This document shows positions 9,587 through 19,213 of a stretch of DNA of 64,000 bases, one piece after another. The stretch is from Candidatus Nanopelagicus hibericus. GTDB lineage: Bacteria; Actinomycetota; Actinomycetes; Nanopelagicales; Nanopelagicaceae. Made by a program: the position numbers and the translations under genes. Each line of letters starts with the position of its first letter. Within the stretch, counting starts at the first letter, position 1. The stretch lies in assembly GCF_002288005.1 (NCBI RefSeq), contig NZ_CP016771.1:124001-188000 (forward strand), read 5' to 3'. The notes under the pieces are model-generated. The model had not been told where the DNA came from, made no database searches, and was given only the letters and a program-made list of their open reading frames with translations.

Positions 9587-10399
9587 ATGGGTCAAAAGAT
9601 AAATCCACACGGCTTCCGTCTTGGAATTACTACTGATTTTAAATCACGTTGGTATGCCGACAAACTTTACGGTGCCTACGTTAAGGAAGATATTTTAATT
9701 CGTAAATTAATGGCAAAAAAGATGGAGCGAGCTGGCGTATCTAAGATTGAGATCGAGCGCACCCGCGAGAAGGTTCGAATCGATCTATTTACTGCACGTC
9801 CGGGAATTGTGATTGGTCGTCGTGGTCAAGAGGCGGACAAGCTTCGAATTGATCTAGAAAATCTAACCGGCAAGCAGGTGCAGTTAAATATTCTTGAGGT
9901 CAAGAATCCTGAGATTGATGCGCAACTAGTTGCACAAGGAATTGCTGAGCAGTTAGCTGCTCGTGTTTCATTCCGTCGTGCGATGCGAAAAGGAATGCAA
10001 ACTGCATTAAAGGCAGGAGCAGAGGGAATTCGCGTGCAGTGCGGTGGTCGTTTAGGTGGAGCAGAGATGAGCCGTTCTGAGTTTTATCGTGAAGGCAGAG
10101 TTCCACTACACACATTACGTGCTGATATTGATTATGGATTTGCCGAGGCACACACAACATTTGGTCGCTTAGGTGTAAAAGTTTGGATTTATAAGGGTGA
10201 GGTTATTGAATCTCGCGCCGAGCGTGCTGCTGCAGCTCTTGCTGCTGCGAAAGCACCAAAACCAAATCGTTCAACCAGAGCACCGCGGGCACCACGTGGT
10301 GAGGTTAAAACTACAACTGTTGCCGAGCGTGCTGCGGAAGCTGCTGCTGCAGAACAGAGTTCAACTCCAGTAACACCTGATGAGAGCGGAGCTAACTAA
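9587..10399 (+). CDS. rpsC: 30S ribosomal protein S3
   Basis: S3 forms part of the mRNA entry channel helicase. The 270-residue protein starts [22 protein letters not shown] and contains the KH-domain signature [17 protein letters not shown], followed by the C-terminal [32 protein letters not shown] domain. A tail of about 50 residues rich in Ala, Pro and Arg and then acidic is typical of actinobacterial S3. Its stop overlaps the rplP ATG by one base. Confidence 0.97.
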   Translation: MGQKINPHGFRLGITTDFKSRWYADKLYGAYVKEDILIRKLMAKKMERAGVSKIEIERTREKVRIDLFTARPGIVIGRRGQEADKLRIDLENLTGKQVQLNILEVKNPEIDAQLVAQGIAEQLAARVSFRRAMRKGMQTALKAGAEGIRVQCGGRLGGAEMSRSEFYREGRVPLHTLRADIDYGFAEAHTTFGRLGVKVWIYKGEVIESRAERAAAALAAAKAPKPNRSTRAPRAPRGEVKTTTVAERAAEAAAAEQSSTPVTPDESGAN

Positions 10400-10812
10400 T
10401 GTTAATTCCACGTCGAGTTAAGCACCGTAAACAACATCACCCAAAGCGTGCTGGAAAATCTAAGGGTGGAACAGCGGTTTCCTTTGGTGATTATGGTGTG
10501 CAGGCGATGGCGCCAGCATATGTAACAAACCGCCAAATTGAAGCGGCTCGTATTGCTATGACACGTCACATTAAACGTGGTGGAAAAGTTTGGATAAATA
10601 TTTATCCAGATCGTCCATTAACTAAGAAGCCAGCTGAAACTCGTATGGGATCTGGAAAAGGATCTCCAGAGTGGTGGATTGCAAATGTGAAGCCAGGAAG
10701 AGTTATGTTTGAAATTTCAGGTGTGACCGAGGCGGTTGCTACTGAGGCAATGACTCGTGCGATGCACAAATTGCCAATGAAGTGTCGAATTGTTCGCCGA
10801 GAGGAGTTCTAA
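10399..10812 (+). CDS. rplP: 50S ribosomal protein L16
   Basis: A 137-residue L16 near the A-site tRNA elbow. Diagnostic blocks are [24 protein letters not shown], the [21 protein letters not shown] segment and [13 protein letters not shown]. The RMGSGKG loop is the site of arginine hydroxylation in E. coli. The stop TAA shares its last A with the rpmC ATG. Confidence 0.97.
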   Translation: MLIPRRVKHRKQHHPKRAGKSKGGTAVSFGDYGVQAMAPAYVTNRQIEAARIAMTRHIKRGGKVWINIYPDRPLTKKPAETRMGSGKGSPEWWIANVKPGRVMFEISGVTEAVATEAMTRAMHKLPMKCRIVRREEF

Positions 10813-11027
10813 TGTCATCTACAACTGCTGAAACATTACGCGCTAGTTCAACTGATGAGTTGAATGAGAAGCTACGTGAGGCGAAGGAAGAGTTGTTTAA
10901 TCTGCGCTTTCAAGCAGCGACTGGTCAGTTAGAAAACCATGGCCGCTTAACTGCAGTACGTAAAGAGATCGCTCGGATTTACACAATTTTACGTGAACGC
11001 GAACTAGGGATTGGAGTCAGCGCATGA
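10812..11027 (+). CDS. rpmC: 50S ribosomal protein L29
   Basis: A 71-residue L29, a two-helix protein next to L23 at the tunnel exit. The signature [31 protein letters not shown] is clear. The start is ATG 10812 in a TAATG overlap with rplP; an upstream in-frame start at 10782 would add ten residues inside rplP and is unlikely. rpsQ overlaps its end by 4 bases. Confidence 0.95.
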   Translation: MSSTTAETLRASSTDELNEKLREAKEELFNLRFQAATGQLENHGRLTAVRKEIARIYTILRERELGIGVSA

Positions 11028-11308
11028 GTAAAGAAAAAGCATCAGCTGCTTCAGTAGAGCGCCCTTTCCGTAAGACCCGTGAAGGAATTGTGACTAGTGA
11101 CAAAATGGATAAAACTGTTGTGGTTGCTATTCAAGATCGAGTAAAGCATGGGATGTACAGCAAAGTTTTAACACGCTCTCGTAAATTAAAAGCACATGAT
11201 GAAGGCAATACCGCCGGCATCGGTGATCGCGTTTTAATCATGGAAACTCGTCCACTCTCAGCAACAAAACGCTGGCGTGTGGTTGAGATTCTTGAGAAGG
11301 CTAAGTAA
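11024..11308 (+). CDS. rpsQ: 30S ribosomal protein S17
   Basis: A 94-residue S17 (OB fold) that binds 16S rRNA early in assembly. The block [18 protein letters not shown] and the end [28 protein letters not shown] are diagnostic. The N-terminus has about 14 extra residues. It starts in a 4-base overlap with rpmC. Confidence 0.96.
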   Translation: MSKEKASAASVERPFRKTREGIVTSDKMDKTVVVAIQDRVKHGMYSKVLTRSRKLKAHDEGNTAGIGDRVLIMETRPLSATKRWRVVEILEKAK

Positions 11309-11317
11309 GGGGCAAAG

Positions 11318-11686
11318 ATGATTCAACAAGAATCGCGACTAGCAGTCGCCGACAACACTGGCGCAAGGGAATTACTTTGCATCAGAGTTCTAGGTGGTTC
11401 ATCTCGTCGCTACGCTGGAATTGGCGACATCATTGTTTGTTCGGTTAAAGATGCGATCCCTGGTGGTCAGGTGAAAAAAGGTGAGGTTGTTAAAGCTGTC
11501 ATCGTTCGCACCGTAAAAGAAAACCGTCGCGCCGATGGTTCATATATTCGCTTTGATGAGAATGCTGCCGTAATTATTAAAGATGATGGTGAGCCACGTG
11601 GAACTCGTATTTTTGGTCCAGTTGCTCGCGAACTTCGGGATAAGAGATTTATGCGAATCATTTCATTAGCTCCGGAGGTGTTATAA
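11318..11686 (+). CDS. rplN: 50S ribosomal protein L14
   Basis: A 122-residue L14 at the subunit interface. It begins [28 protein letters not shown] and ends [12 protein letters not shown], the normal bacterial pattern. It opens the spc cluster (rplN-rplX-rplE-rpsZ-rpsH-rplF-rplR-rpsE-rpmD-rplO-secY), 9 bases after rpsQ and with an AAGGGG ribosome site, so there is no operon break visible here. Confidence 0.97.
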   Translation: MIQQESRLAVADNTGARELLCIRVLGGSSRRYAGIGDIIVCSVKDAIPGGQVKKGEVVKAVIVRTVKENRRADGSYIRFDENAAVIIKDDGEPRGTRIFGPVARELRDKRFMRIISLAPEVL

Positions 11687-11688
11687 AA

Positions 11689-12006
11689 ATGGCAAACATT
11701 CGTAAGGGTGACACCGTGCAGGTAATTGCCGGTAAAGATAAAGGCACAACTGGAACTGTCTTATCAATTGATCGCGTCAAAGAGCGGATTTTAATTGAGG
11801 GCGTTAATCGAGTTAAGCGCCACACAAAGGAGACAACCTCTGATCGTGGTGTAAAAGTTGGCGGAATTACCACAGTTGAATCTGCAATTCATTTATCAAA
11901 TGTGATGTTAGTTGATGGTGAAGGCAAGGCGACTCGAATTGGATCTCGCAAAGATGAAAACGGCAAGAATGTTCGTATCTCTCGCCGTTCTGGAAAGGAT
12001 GCCTAA
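11689..12006 (+). CDS. rplX: 50S ribosomal protein L24
   Basis: A 105-residue L24 with a KOW motif ([22 protein letters not shown]), the assembly initiator that binds the 5' part of 23S rRNA. A GGAGG ribosome site lies inside the end of rplN. Its stop overlaps the rplE ATG by one base. Confidence 0.96.
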   Translation: MANIRKGDTVQVIAGKDKGTTGTVLSIDRVKERILIEGVNRVKRHTKETTSDRGVKVGGITTVESAIHLSNVMLVDGEGKATRIGSRKDENGKNVRISRRSGKDA

Positions 12007-12563
12007 TGGCTACTGATTTAGCACCACGTCTTAAGGGACGTTATCGCGCTGAGATTGCACCAGCTCTTAAAACCAAGTTTGGTTATAAGAATGTGATGCA
12101 GATTCCTACCCTTTCCAAGGTTGTTGTAAATATGGGTGTTGGCGAGGCTGCTCGGGATTCAAAGATTATTGAGGGTGCTATTCGCGACCTGGCAGTTATC
12201 ACTGGACAGCGTCCACAGGTAACAAGATCTCGTAAATCAATTGCGCAATTTAAATTGCGTGAGAATATGCCAATTGGTGCACACGTCACCTTGCGTAATG
12301 ACCGCATGTGGGAGTTCACCGATCGACTACTTTCAATTGCATTGCCACGTATCCGCGACTTCCGCGGACTTTCACCAAAACAATTTGATGGAAATGGCAA
12401 TTACACCTTTGGCTTAACGGAACAGGTTGTATTCCCAGAGATCGAGCAGGACAAAATCGATCGCACTCGCGGAATGGATATTACTTTCGTAACCACTGCT
12501 AAAACCGATGAAGAGGGAAGAGAGTTGCTTCGTGCACTTGGTTTCCCTTTCCAGGAAAAATAA
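12006..12563 (+). CDS. rplE: 50S ribosomal protein L5
   Basis: L5 (185 residues) binds 5S rRNA and contacts the P-site tRNA. Family blocks: [46 protein letters not shown] and [23 protein letters not shown]. The C-terminus ends [15 protein letters not shown]. It overlaps rplX by one base and is followed by rpsZ with an AAGGAGG ribosome site. Confidence 0.97.
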   Translation: MATDLAPRLKGRYRAEIAPALKTKFGYKNVMQIPTLSKVVVNMGVGEAARDSKIIEGAIRDLAVITGQRPQVTRSRKSIAQFKLRENMPIGAHVTLRNDRMWEFTDRLLSIALPRIRDFRGLSPKQFDGNGNYTFGLTEQVVFPEIEQDKIDRTRGMDITFVTTAKTDEEGRELLRALGFPFQEK

Positions 12564-12578
12564 GGAGGGCACCAACAA

Positions 12579-12764
12579 ATGGCAAAAACATCACTAAAGG
12601 TAAGAGCTAGCCGTAAACCAAAGTTTAAGGTTCGCGGTTATACACGTTGCCAACGTTGTGGCCGCGTCCATGCTGTCTATCAAAAATTTGGTATCTGCCG
12701 TATTTGCTTCCGCGAAATGGCACATGCCGGAGAACTACCAGGTATCACCAAGGCGTCTTGGTAA
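12579..12764 (+). CDS. rpsZ: 30S ribosomal protein S14, zinc-binding type Z
   Basis: A 61-residue S14 of the short zinc-binding (C+) class. The motifs CQRC near residue 24 and CRIC near residue 40 give the two CxxC pairs that hold zinc, and the end [10 protein letters not shown] is standard. L36 in this window also keeps its cysteine set, so both proteins are the zinc-dependent forms. It lies between rplE and rpsH, its usual place in Gram-positives. Confidence 0.97.
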   Translation: MAKTSLKVRASRKPKFKVRGYTRCQRCGRVHAVYQKFGICRICFREMAHAGELPGITKASW

Positions 12765-12795
12765 TACAAAACCAACTATCAACTACGGAGAAGGT

Positions 12796-12810
12796 CCGCT
12801 AAAAAAGCGG
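12796..12810 (+). other. Small hairpin in the rpsZ-rpsH gap
   Basis: CCGCT and AGCGG pair over 5 bases around an AAAAA loop, and flanking GGT/ACC may extend the stem across small internal gaps. There is no T-run. In E. coli S8 binds a hairpin in the spc mRNA to repress the operon; whether this hairpin just before rpsH does the same here is open. Confidence 0.35.
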
Positions 12811-12843
12811 AAACCATTTCGAGAAAGGCCAGAGGCCAAAGTA

Positions 12844-13248
12844 ATGACAATGACAGACCCGATCGCAGACATGCTTGCACGTTTGCGTAACGCTAATTCG
12901 GCGTACCACGAGAAGGTTTCAATTCCTTCATCTTCGGTAAAGGCTCGAATTGCTGAGATATTAAAGCAGGAGGGTTATATTTCTAATTTTCACATTGAAA
13001 ATAATCCAACCGGCTTTGGTAAGACATTAGTTTTAGATCTTAAATTTGGTTCAAACCGTGAGCGATCAATCGCTGGTTTGCGCCGAGTTTCAAAGCCAGG
13101 ACTTCGGGTATATGCAAAATCAACAGGTCTGCCTAAAGTATTAGGTGGCCTTGGTGTTGCAATTATTTCCACATCCTCAGGTTTGCTTACTGATAAGCAA
13201 GCTAACAAACAGGGAGTAGGCGGAGAAGTTCTCGCCTACGTATGGTGA
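12844..13248 (+). CDS. rpsH: 30S ribosomal protein S8
   Basis: S8 binds the central domain of 16S rRNA. From ATG 12844 it has 134 residues, the normal size: [30 protein letters not shown] at the start and [26 protein letters not shown] at the end. An in-frame start at 12658 would overlap rpsZ and add 62 unrelated residues, so it is rejected; AGAGG at 12831-12835 supports 12844. An ATG two codons later is possible. Confidence 0.96.
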   Translation: MTMTDPIADMLARLRNANSAYHEKVSIPSSSVKARIAEILKQEGYISNFHIENNPTGFGKTLVLDLKFGSNRERSIAGLRRVSKPGLRVYAKSTGLPKVLGGLGVAIISTSSGLLTDKQANKQGVGGEVLAYVW

Positions 13249-13252
13249 TCTA

Positions 13253-13792
13253 ATGTCACGTATTGGAAAAATGCCGATTGCAATTCCATCTGGAGTTGAG
13301 ATAAATGTTGCTGGTCAATCAGTTTCAGTTAAGGGACCTAAGGGGAGTTTAACTAAGGTACTTGCTGAGCCAATTACTGCAAAGCAGGAGGGTTCAACTC
13401 TTACTATCTCTCGCCCAGATGAAACACGTTTATCACGTTCACTTCATGGAATGTCTCGCACCTTAGTGGCGAACATGATTGAAGGAGTAACTAAGGGATA
13501 CAGCAAGAAGATAAATATTGTTGGTGTTGGATACAAGGTTGCTGCAAAGGGTAAAAACCTAGAGTTCGCCCTTGGCTACAGCCACCCAATCAACTTTATT
13601 GCCGATGAAGGCATCACTTTCAAAATTGACTCACCAACTGAAATCACAGTAGTTGGTATCGATAAGCAATTAGTTGGTGAGACCACAGCAAAGATTCAAA
13701 AGCTTCGCAAGGTTGATCCTTATAAAGGTAAGGGTCTACATCTTGAGGGTGCTTATATTCGCCGCAAGCAAGGAAAGACAGGTAAAAAATAA
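13253..13792 (+). CDS. rplF: 50S ribosomal protein L6
   Basis: A 179-residue L6 with two tandem domains of the same fold, located near the sarcin-ricin loop. The start [17 protein letters not shown] and the C-terminal motif [24 protein letters not shown] are diagnostic. It starts 4 bases after rpsH and its stop overlaps the rplR ATG by one base. Confidence 0.97.
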   Translation: MSRIGKMPIAIPSGVEINVAGQSVSVKGPKGSLTKVLAEPITAKQEGSTLTISRPDETRLSRSLHGMSRTLVANMIEGVTKGYSKKINIVGVGYKVAAKGKNLEFALGYSHPINFIADEGITFKIDSPTEITVVGIDKQLVGETTAKIQKLRKVDPYKGKGLHLEGAYIRRKQGKTGKK

Positions 13793-14169
13793 TGACTATC
13801 GGTTCTAAGGTTGTTAAGGGTTCAGCTACTAAAGCGCGAATCCGCCGTCACTTCCGTCTGCGCAAACGTGTTTCTGGTACATCAACTCGTCCACGGTTAG
13901 TTGTTTCTCGATCTGCCCGCCATTTATTTGTGCAGGTTGTTGATGACACTACCTCTACTACTTTGGCATCTGCCTCCACTATGGAGAAGGAGCTACGTAA
14001 CTTTGCTGGTGATAAAACTGCAAAGGCAAAGCAGATTGGTGAATTAATTGCCAAGCGGGCAAAAGAAAAAGGAGTTTCTACTGTGGTATTTGATCGCGGT
14101 GGCAATAAGTATCACGGCCGAGTTGCAGCAGTTGCAACAAGTGCTCGTGCAAACGGATTGGAGTTCTAA
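13792..14169 (+). CDS. rplR: 50S ribosomal protein L18
   Basis: A 125-residue L18 that binds 5S rRNA. The block [37 protein letters not shown] and the end [28 protein letters not shown] are typical. It is coupled to rplF and rpsE through one-base stop/start overlaps. Confidence 0.97.
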   Translation: MTIGSKVVKGSATKARIRRHFRLRKRVSGTSTRPRLVVSRSARHLFVQVVDDTTSTTLASASTMEKELRNFAGDKTAKAKQIGELIAKRAKEKGVSTVVFDRGGNKYHGRVAAVATSARANGLEF

Positions 14170-14792
14170 TGGCCGCGAATACAACCCCTACCACTGGTAG
14201 TCGCTCCGAGAAGCCAAAGGGCGGACGCGAAAAACGCGAACGTCGTGATGGTGATTTCCAAAAGGAAAAATCTCCATATACCGAGCGGGTAGTTTTCATT
14301 AACCGTGTTGCCAAAGTTGTTAAAGGTGGACGTCGTTTCTCCTTTACTGCATTGGTTGTCGTAGGCGATGGCAAAGGCATGGTTGGTGTTGGTTATGGCA
14401 AGGCAAAAGAGGTGCCACAAGCTATTGCGAAAGCGGTAGAAGATGGCAAAAAGAATTTCTTTAAAGTGCCACTATTAAATGGAACGATTCCACATCCAGT
14501 ACAGGGTGAAAAAGCTGCCGGAGTAATTTTGCTTCGTCCAGCATCTCCAGGAACTGGTGTGATTGCTGGTGGTCCAGTTCGCGCCGTACTTGAGTGTGCT
14601 GGTATTACCGATGTGCTTACTAAATCTTTGGGTTCAGGAAATCCAATTAATATGGTGCACGCCACCGCTGCGGCATTAAAGATGTTGGAAAACCCAACTG
14701 CAATTGCAGCTCGCCGTGGACGTCCACTTGAGGATGTTGCCCCTGCCGCTTTGACTCGCTTAATTGCCGAGCAAGTAAAGGTTGGTGCCTAA
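14169..14792 (+). CDS. rpsE: 30S ribosomal protein S5
   Basis: S5 takes part in mRNA unwinding and decoding accuracy. The 207-residue protein has an extra basic N-terminus of about 30 residues (Gly, Arg, Glu, Lys) before the double-stranded RNA-binding domain, which begins [32 protein letters not shown]. The C-terminal domain with [32 protein letters not shown] is intact. The N-terminal extension is common in actinobacterial S5. One-base overlap with rpmD. Confidence 0.97.
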   Translation: MAANTTPTTGSRSEKPKGGREKRERRDGDFQKEKSPYTERVVFINRVAKVVKGGRRFSFTALVVVGDGKGMVGVGYGKAKEVPQAIAKAVEDGKKNFFKVPLLNGTIPHPVQGEKAAGVILLRPASPGTGVIAGGPVRAVLECAGITDVLTKSLGSGNPINMVHATAAALKMLENPTAIAARRGRPLEDVAPAALTRLIAEQVKVGA

Positions 14793-14974
14793 TGAAAAGA
14801 TTAAAAGTCACACAAATTAGATCTAAGGTTGGAAATCCTCCTGATCAGCGCGACACACTTCGTTCACTTGGTTTAAAACGAATTGGTGATGTAGTTGTAA
14901 AGGAAGATCGTCCAGAGATTCGTGGCATGGTTTACGCCGTGCGTCACTTAATTGCAGTTGAGGAGGTTGAATAA
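14792..14974 (+). CDS. rpmD: 50S ribosomal protein L30
   Basis: A 60-residue L30: [33 protein letters not shown] followed by the normal [20 protein letters not shown] end. It is translationally linked to rpsE (TAATG) and followed 2 bases later by rplO. Confidence 0.96.
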   Translation: MKRLKVTQIRSKVGNPPDQRDTLRSLGLKRIGDVVVKEDRPEIRGMVYAVRHLIAVEEVE

Positions 14975-14976
14975 CA

Positions 14977-15417
14977 ATGGTGCTCAAGATTCATCATTTA
15001 CGTCCAGCACCTGGTGCTAAAACAGCTAAGACTCGTAAGGGTCGCGGTGAGGCATCAAAGGGAAAGACTGCTGGTCGTGGTGGTAAAGGAACGCGTGCTC
15101 GTAACGTAGTTCGTGCTGGATTTGAAGGCGGTCAATTGCCATTAGTTATGCGCTTGCCAAAACTTCGCGGATTTAAAAATCCAGAAAGAATTGAGTATCA
15201 GGCGGTAAATATTTCAACAATTAACTCACTTTATCCAAAAGGTGGGGATGTCACAGTTGATGATTTAGTTAAAAAAGGTGCAGCTCGGATGGGTCATCCA
15301 GTAAAGGTGCTTGGTAATGGTGAGATATCAGTGAAGGTAACTGTTTTAGCTCATGCATTCTCTAGCTCTGCTACTGAAAAGATCACCGCAGCTGGTGGAA
15401 CTGCAAAAACACTTTAA
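14977..15417 (+). CDS. rplO: 50S ribosomal protein L15
   Basis: A 146-residue L15, an early assembly protein deep in the 50S. It shows [42 protein letters not shown], the Gly/Arg-rich N-terminal extension, and the globular [18 protein letters not shown] domain. GAGG lies before the ATG in the end of rpmD. secY follows after a 29-base gap. Confidence 0.97.
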   Translation: MVLKIHHLRPAPGAKTAKTRKGRGEASKGKTAGRGGKGTRARNVVRAGFEGGQLPLVMRLPKLRGFKNPERIEYQAVNISTINSLYPKGGDVTVDDLVKKGAARMGHPVKVLGNGEISVKVTVLAHAFSSSATEKITAAGGTAKTL

Positions 15418-15446
15418 TACTTAAATTTAGATAGAAGGGAGATATC

Positions 15447-16742
15447 TTGTTATCAGCATTTGCCAAGGCGTTTAAAACCCCTGATCTTCGCGTCAAGATT
15501 TTCTTCACCCTAGCTATCATGGCGTTGTTCAGATTAGGTTCAGTAATTCCAACTCCTGGTGTCTCTTATGTGAATGTGCAGGAGTGCCTAAAGACTGCAA
15601 ACACCGGTGGATTATTTGGCTTGATTAACCTATTTAGTGGTGGCGCATTGTTACAACTAAGCGTATTTGCTCTTGGCATCATGCCTTACATCACCAGCTC
15701 GATCATCGTTCAATTATTAACAGTTGTTATTCCTAGATTTGAAGCATTAAAGAAGGAAGGCCAATCAGGAACTGCCAAATTAACCCAATACACCCGTTAC
15801 CTAACAATTGGTTTGGCTATTTTGCAATCCACCGGCTTAGTTGCAGTTGCACAAATTGAGGGTCGAATTTTTCCAAACTGTGCTCTACCAATTATTCCTG
15901 ACACATCATGGCAGCGAATTATCACCATGATTGCAGTAATGACCGCCGGAACATCAGTAATTATGTGGTTGGGTGAGTTGATTACCGATCGTGGTGTTGG
16001 AAACGGTATGTCTATTTTGATTTTCACCTCAATTGCTGCAACATTCCCAGGTCAACTTTGGTCAATCAGATTACAAAAAGGCTGGTTCGCATTCCTATTT
16101 ATTATGGCAGTTGGCGTACTTATTGTTGCTGCGGTGGTATTTGTGGAGCAAGCACAACGACGAATTCCAGTTCAGTATGCCAAGCGTCAAGTAGGTCGTC
16201 AGCAATATGGTGGAACTAGCACCTATATTCCAATCAAGGTTAACCAATCTGGTGTTATCCCAGTTATTTTTGCATCCTCCCTGCTTTATATTCCATCGTT
16301 GATTGTGAACTTCAGCGGCAGCCAAGCAGGCTGGGCTATTTGGGTATCAAAAAATCTTGTAAATGGCGATAACTACTTTTACATCGCACTATATGCGTTA
16401 TTGATTGTTTTCTTCACCTACTTTTATGTAGCGATCACATTTAACCCAGATGAGGTATCTGACAACATGAAAAAGTACGGTGGCTTTATTCCAGGAATCA
16501 GAGCTGGCAGACCAACCTCTGAATACCTGCAATATGTATTATCAAGAATTACCGCCCCTGGCGCCCTATACCTTTCTATCGTTGCGGTTATTCCATTTAT
16601 TGCATTGATTCTTTTCCAAGCTTCACAAAACTTTCCATTTGGTGGCACCTCAATTTTGATTGTTGTTGGCGTTGGCTTGGATACTGCCAAGCAGATTGAA
16701 TCTCAATTACAACAACGCTCTTATGAGGGGTTCTTGCGCTAA
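15447..16742 (+). CDS. secY: Protein translocase subunit SecY
   Basis: SecY is the pore of the general protein export channel. The 431-residue protein has about ten hydrophobic segments, the plug region after TM1, and the conserved NPDEVSDNMKKYGGFIPGIRAG cytoplasmic loop and C-terminal QSYEGFL-like end (QRSYEGFLR). It starts with TTG at 15447, placed by an AAGGGAG ribosome site; no ATG gives a full first helix. It ends in a one-base overlap with adk. Confidence 0.96.
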   Translation: MLSAFAKAFKTPDLRVKIFFTLAIMALFRLGSVIPTPGVSYVNVQECLKTANTGGLFGLINLFSGGALLQLSVFALGIMPYITSSIIVQLLTVVIPRFEALKKEGQSGTAKLTQYTRYLTIGLAILQSTGLVAVAQIEGRIFPNCALPIIPDTSWQRIITMIAVMTAGTSVIMWLGELITDRGVGNGMSILIFTSIAATFPGQLWSIRLQKGWFAFLFIMAVGVLIVAAVVFVEQAQRRIPVQYAKRQVGRQQYGGTSTYIPIKVNQSGVIPVIFASSLLYIPSLIVNFSGSQAGWAIWVSKNLVNGDNYFYIALYALLIVFFTYFYVAITFNPDEVSDNMKKYGGFIPGIRAGRPTSEYLQYVLSRITAPGALYLSIVAVIPFIALILFQASQNFPFGGTSILIVVGVGLDTAKQIESQLQQRSYEGFLR

Positions 16743-17386
16743 TGCGATTAATCCTGGTTGGACCACCAGGTGCTGGTAAAGGAACACAAGCAGTTCACTT
16801 AGCTGCTCACTACCAAATTCCACACATTTCTACTGGTGATATTTTTCGTGCTAATTTGAAAAACGGCACTGAACTTGGCAAACAAGCACAATCATTTATG
16901 GATCGCGGAGAATTAGTACCAGATTCAGTGACAAATGAAATGGTGAAAGATCGCCTTGGTAATCCAGATGCTGCCAAAGGGTTTTTATTAGATGGCTTTC
17001 CACGCAACACCAATCAAGCACAAGTACTTGATCAAATTTTGGTAGAGAAAAAAATGCCACTTGATGCGGCGTTAGAATTAAAAATTGATCATGCGGAAAT
17101 TATTAAGCGACTATCAGGTCGTAGAACCTGCCGTGGTTGCGGTGCATCCTCACATGTTGAGTTTGAAAAACCAAAGGTTGCAGGAGTATGTGATAAATGT
17201 GGTGGCCAGTTATATCAACGTGAAGATGACAAAGAAGAGGTCTTAAACCGAAGATTAGAAATTTATGCCCAACAAACTGAACCAATTATCAGCTTTTATA
17301 ATTCAAAGGGATTACTTAAAAATATTTCAGCAGTAGGTAGCGTGGAAACAATTACTAAAGCTGCCATATCAGCGCTAGGTAAGTAA
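16742..17386 (+). CDS. adk: Adenylate kinase
   Basis: Adk converts AMP and ATP to two ADP. The 214-residue long-form enzyme has the P-loop GPPGAGKGTQ at residues 7-16, DGFPRN in the AMP-binding region, and a lid with a Cys4 zinc site (CRGC near residue 130 and CDKC near residue 151). The zinc lid is usual in Gram-positive Adk. It sits in the conserved secY-adk-map-infA order and overlaps the secY stop by one base. Confidence 0.97.
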   Translation: MRLILVGPPGAGKGTQAVHLAAHYQIPHISTGDIFRANLKNGTELGKQAQSFMDRGELVPDSVTNEMVKDRLGNPDAAKGFLLDGFPRNTNQAQVLDQILVEKKMPLDAALELKIDHAEIIKRLSGRRTCRGCGASSHVEFEKPKVAGVCDKCGGQLYQREDDKEEVLNRRLEIYAQQTEPIISFYNSKGLLKNISAVGSVETITKAAISALGK

Positions 17387-17387
17387 A

Positions 17388-18197
17388 ATGGCAATTGAGA
17401 TAAAAAATCTCACCCAATTAAAATCCATGCGAAAAGCTGGTCTAGTGGTGGCTGATACTTTAAAACTGATTAAACAATCAACACAAATTGGCATGACTAC
17501 TTTAGATTTAAATGAGATTGCGATTGCAAATCTTGCCAAACATGGTGCTACCTCATCATTTTTGGGGTATCACGGATTTCCAGCAGTTATTTGTGCATCC
17601 GTTAATGAAGAGGTAGTTCACGGAATTCCTAACAAAAGAAAACTAGTATCTGGTGATCTATTATCAATTGATTTTGGGGCAATCATTGAAGGCTGGCATG
17701 GTGATGCTGCGATCTCATTTGGCCTCGGTGAGATTGATTCGGCAGATCAGAAGTTAATGGATGTATGTGAGCAATCTTTATGGCGTGGTATTGCAGCTGG
17801 AAAATGTGGTGGCAAGTTAACGGATATATCTGCTGCGGTTGAAGGTTATATAAACTCGCAAGGTAAGTATGGAATCTTGCGCGAGTATGGTGGCCATGGA
17901 ATTGGTAGTGCGATGCATCAAGAGCCACATATATTAAATTTTGGTCCCGCTGGTAATGGACCAGAGTTGGTTGTGGGAATGGCACTTGCAATTGAGCCAA
18001 TGATCACCCGAGGCAATGAGCGCACCAAAGTTTTAAGTGATGATTGGACCGTGGTTTCACAAGATTCATCAAAAGGTGCTCACTTCGAACACACCTACAC
18101 AATCGCACCAGATGGCAAAGTATTTGTATTAACCGCATCAGATGGCGGCGCCAGTGAGCTAGCTAAATTAGGTGTTGAAATCTCTGATTTGCTCTGA
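17388..18197 (+). CDS. map: Methionine aminopeptidase, type I
   Basis: Removes the N-terminal methionine from new proteins. The five metal ligands of the pita-bread fold are visible: Asp in DFGAIIEGW and in HGDAAISF, His in GGHGIGSAMHQEP, Glu in ALAIEPM and Glu in FEHT. At 269 residues it has the normal length. It begins 1 base after adk. The following 131-base gap to infA holds C5 and G5 runs and a TAAACT box but no promoter I trust. Confidence 0.96.
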   Translation: MAIEIKNLTQLKSMRKAGLVVADTLKLIKQSTQIGMTTLDLNEIAIANLAKHGATSSFLGYHGFPAVICASVNEEVVHGIPNKRKLVSGDLLSIDFGAIIEGWHGDAAISFGLGEIDSADQKLMDVCEQSLWRGIAAGKCGGKLTDISAAVEGYINSQGKYGILREYGGHGIGSAMHQEPHILNFGPAGNGPELVVGMALAIEPMITRGNERTKVLSDDWTVVSQDSSKGAHFEHTYTIAPDGKVFVLTASDGGASELAKLGVEISDLL

Positions 18198-18328
18198 TTG
18201 CCCCCAGATTTTCCCGCATAGATTGGTAGGGGGATTAGCGGATTTTCTTTTTCTACCCCCACCTCCTAAACTATCCCTCCTGCCTCGCAAGGGGTAAACC
18301 TGATTTAGAACAGATAAGTAGGTATCGC

Positions 18329-18550
18329 TTGGCCAAGAAAGACGGTGCAATTGAGATCGAAGGCACCGTTGCTGAAGCACTACCGAACGCAATGTTCCGA
18401 GTTGAGTTAACAAATGGGCACAAAGTTTTAGCACATATCAGTGGAAAGATGCGACAGAACTACATTCGCATTTTGCCGGCAGATAAAGTGATTGTAGAAC
18501 TTAGTCCATACGATCTCACCAGAGGTCGAATTATTTATCGTTACAAATAA
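18329..18550 (+). CDS. infA: Translation initiation factor IF-1
   Basis: IF-1 blocks the A site during initiation. The 73-residue OB-fold protein reads [30 protein letters not shown] and ends [17 protein letters not shown], the complete family pattern. The start is TTG at 18329, with AGG at 18320-18322 as a weak ribosome site. It precedes rpmJ, as in most bacteria. Confidence 0.96.
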   Translation: MAKKDGAIEIEGTVAEALPNAMFRVELTNGHKVLAHISGKMRQNYIRILPADKVIVELSPYDLTRGRIIYRYK

Positions 18551-18586
18551 ATAATTATTTAAACTGAAGTTGTGTGAAAGGTGATC

Positions 18587-18700
18587 GTGAAGGTCAAACC
18601 TAGCGTTAAGAAGATTTGCGACAAATGCAAAGTCATTCGTCGTAATGGCCGGGTAATGATTATTTGCGAAAACCTACGTCACAAACAACGACAGGGTTAA
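18587..18700 (+). CDS. rpmJ: 50S ribosomal protein L36
   Basis: A 37-residue L36 starting with GTG at 18587, 5 bases after an AAAGG ribosome site (18577-18581). The protein begins [20 protein letters not shown] and ends RHKQRQG. Zinc ligands C11, C14, C27 and H32 are present, so this is the zinc-binding form. It lies in the conserved infA-rpmJ-rpsM position. Confidence 0.96.
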   Translation: MKVKPSVKKICDKCKVIRRNGRVMIICENLRHKQRQG

Positions 18701-18721
18701 TTAAAAAAACGCGTGATGCGA

Positions 18722-18790
18722 CTTAATTAAGGTAAAACTTAATTAAGACCCTCAGTCCGAAAGGCTGAGGCCAGATAAGAAATTATCTGG
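18722..18790 (+). ncRNA. Structured leader of the rpsM operon: three consecutive hairpins
   Basis: Three stems stand side by side in the 135-base rpmJ-rpsM gap. The first pairs two copies of the palindrome CTTAATTAAG (18722-18731 and 18738-18747). The second, 18750-18770, pairs CCTCAG-CC with GG-CTGAGG, with one bulged T and a GAAA tetraloop. The third, 18771-18790, pairs CCAGATAA with TTATCTGG around another GAAA loop. No T-run follows. In other bacteria S4 represses this operon through a leader RNA; that role here is inferred. Confidence 0.6.
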
Positions 18791-18835
18791 GTGCATTGCG
18801 AAGGACCTTTCGGATATTAGAAACAGGTAAGTGAT

Positions 18836-19213
18836 ATGGCACGTCTTGTTGGTGTAGACCTTCCTCGCGAAAAGCGGGTTGAAGTCGCACTTACTTATAT
18901 TTTTGGAATGGGGTTAACTCGTTCGCAAGCAACACTTGCAGCAACTGGTATTTCACCAGATACTCGAGTCAAAGATCTACAAGAGCCAGATTTGGCAAAG
19001 CTTCGTGAATTCATTGAAGCAAACTACAAAATTGAGGGTGACCTGCGCCGTGAAGTTGCAAGCAATATTCGCCGCAAGGTTGATATTCAAAGCTATCAAG
19101 GCTCAAGACACCGTAAAGGATTGCCAGTACGCGGACAAAGAACTCATACAAATGCCCGTACTCGCAAAGGCCCACGTGTTGCAATCGCTGGTAAGAAAGT
19201 TGAGGCCAAGTAA
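18836..19213 (+). CDS. rpsM: 30S ribosomal protein S13
   Basis: A 125-residue S13 of the 30S head, which contacts tRNA and forms intersubunit bridges. Blocks [26 protein letters not shown] and [30 protein letters not shown] are diagnostic. It is first gene of the alpha operon rpsM-rpsK-rpsD-rpoA-rplQ, behind a highly structured leader. One-base overlap with rpsK. Confidence 0.97.
   Translation: MARLVGVDLPREKRVEVALTYIFGMGLTRSQATLAATGISPDTRVKDLQEPDLAKLREFIEANYKIEGDLRREVASNIRRKVDIQSYQGSRHRKGLPVRGQRTHTNARTRKGPRVAIAGKKVEAK

Noticed and set aside
18198-18328. Terminator or promoter in the map-infA gap
   Set aside because: C5 and G5 runs can pair only over 5 bases with long loops, and the TAAACT box has no credible -35.
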